A stretch of 33,059 bases of DNA from an uncultured Saprospiraceae bacterium (GTDB taxonomy: Bacteria > Bacteroidota > Bacteroidia > Chitinophagales > Saprospiraceae), in NCBI GenBank assembly GCA_937951685.1, contig CALFBG010000219.1, positions 1 to 33,059 of the forward strand, given 5' to 3'. Made by a program: the position numbers and the translations under genes. Under the pieces are notes generated by a model. That model saw only the letters and a list, made by a program, of their open reading frames with translations. It searched no databases and had not been told where the DNA came from. Positions within the stretch are counted from its first letter, which is position 1; each line of letters starts with the position of its first letter. Positions 33,057-33,059 of this stretch are shown here, piece by piece.

Positions 33057-33059
33057 ATG

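Overview
The window looks like a chromosomal segment of a Bacteroidota bacterium, possibly of the Saprospiria type. The evidence is a giant secreted protein with SprB-like repeats and a C-terminal type IX secretion (T9SS) sorting domain, a TlpA-like extracytoplasmic thioredoxin, Bacteroidota-style lipoproteins, a LytS/LytTR pair, and several promoter-like TAnnTTTG boxes. I see no rRNA, tRNA, CRISPR array, transposase or phage gene. Family or genus cannot be fixed from this sequence alone.

Layout. 1-3323 (minus): a TetR regulator, a diheme cytochrome c and the two subunits of a molybdenum hydroxylase of the isoquinoline 1-oxidoreductase (IorAB) type; the large subunit runs off the left edge. 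A perfect operator-like palindrome overlaps the promoter. 3852-5381 (plus): a SulP anion transporter. 5439-7610 (minus): mnmH then selD, a selenium pathway for tRNA 2-selenouridine, ending in a clear terminator. 7730-9475 (minus): a secreted HExxH protein followed by a small protein that duplicates its C-terminal domain. 9691-11401 (plus): an overlapping LytS/LytTR two-component pair. 11428-12953 (minus): a rhodanese-type sulfurtransferase overlapping endonuclease V. 13018-16598: a TetR regulator divergent from an FAD oxidoreductase plus DUF2855 pair.

16905-18652 (plus): a soluble coiled-coil protein followed by a two-TM-segment protein with a PspA/ESCRT-III-like helical region, closed by a terminator. 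18752-19480 (minus): an AT-rich orphan with an effector-associated-domain-like N-terminus and three 45-residue repeats. 19542-21996 (minus): CCA-adding/poly(A) polymerase-family nucleotidyltransferase and a tRNA-dihydrouridine synthase. 22535-24005 (plus): a NhaD Na+/H+ antiporter preceded by a foldable leader RNA starting next to a candidate promoter. 24006-24910: a long gap with a big hairpin and a tiny ORF/small transcript with a strong terminator. 24911-26751: a hypothetical protein and a TlpA-like thioredoxin protein. 26912-30529 (minus): the giant T9SS protein. 30933-33056 (minus): a lipoprotein and a gamma-glutamyltransferase-family protein.

Most of the window is housekeeping or common accessory metabolism. 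The least explained pieces are the PspA-like membrane pair, the EAD-like repeat protein, the nhaD leader RNA, the TetR/FAD/DUF2855 cassette and a family of small palindromes carrying AAGTAGGTTT in gene gaps.
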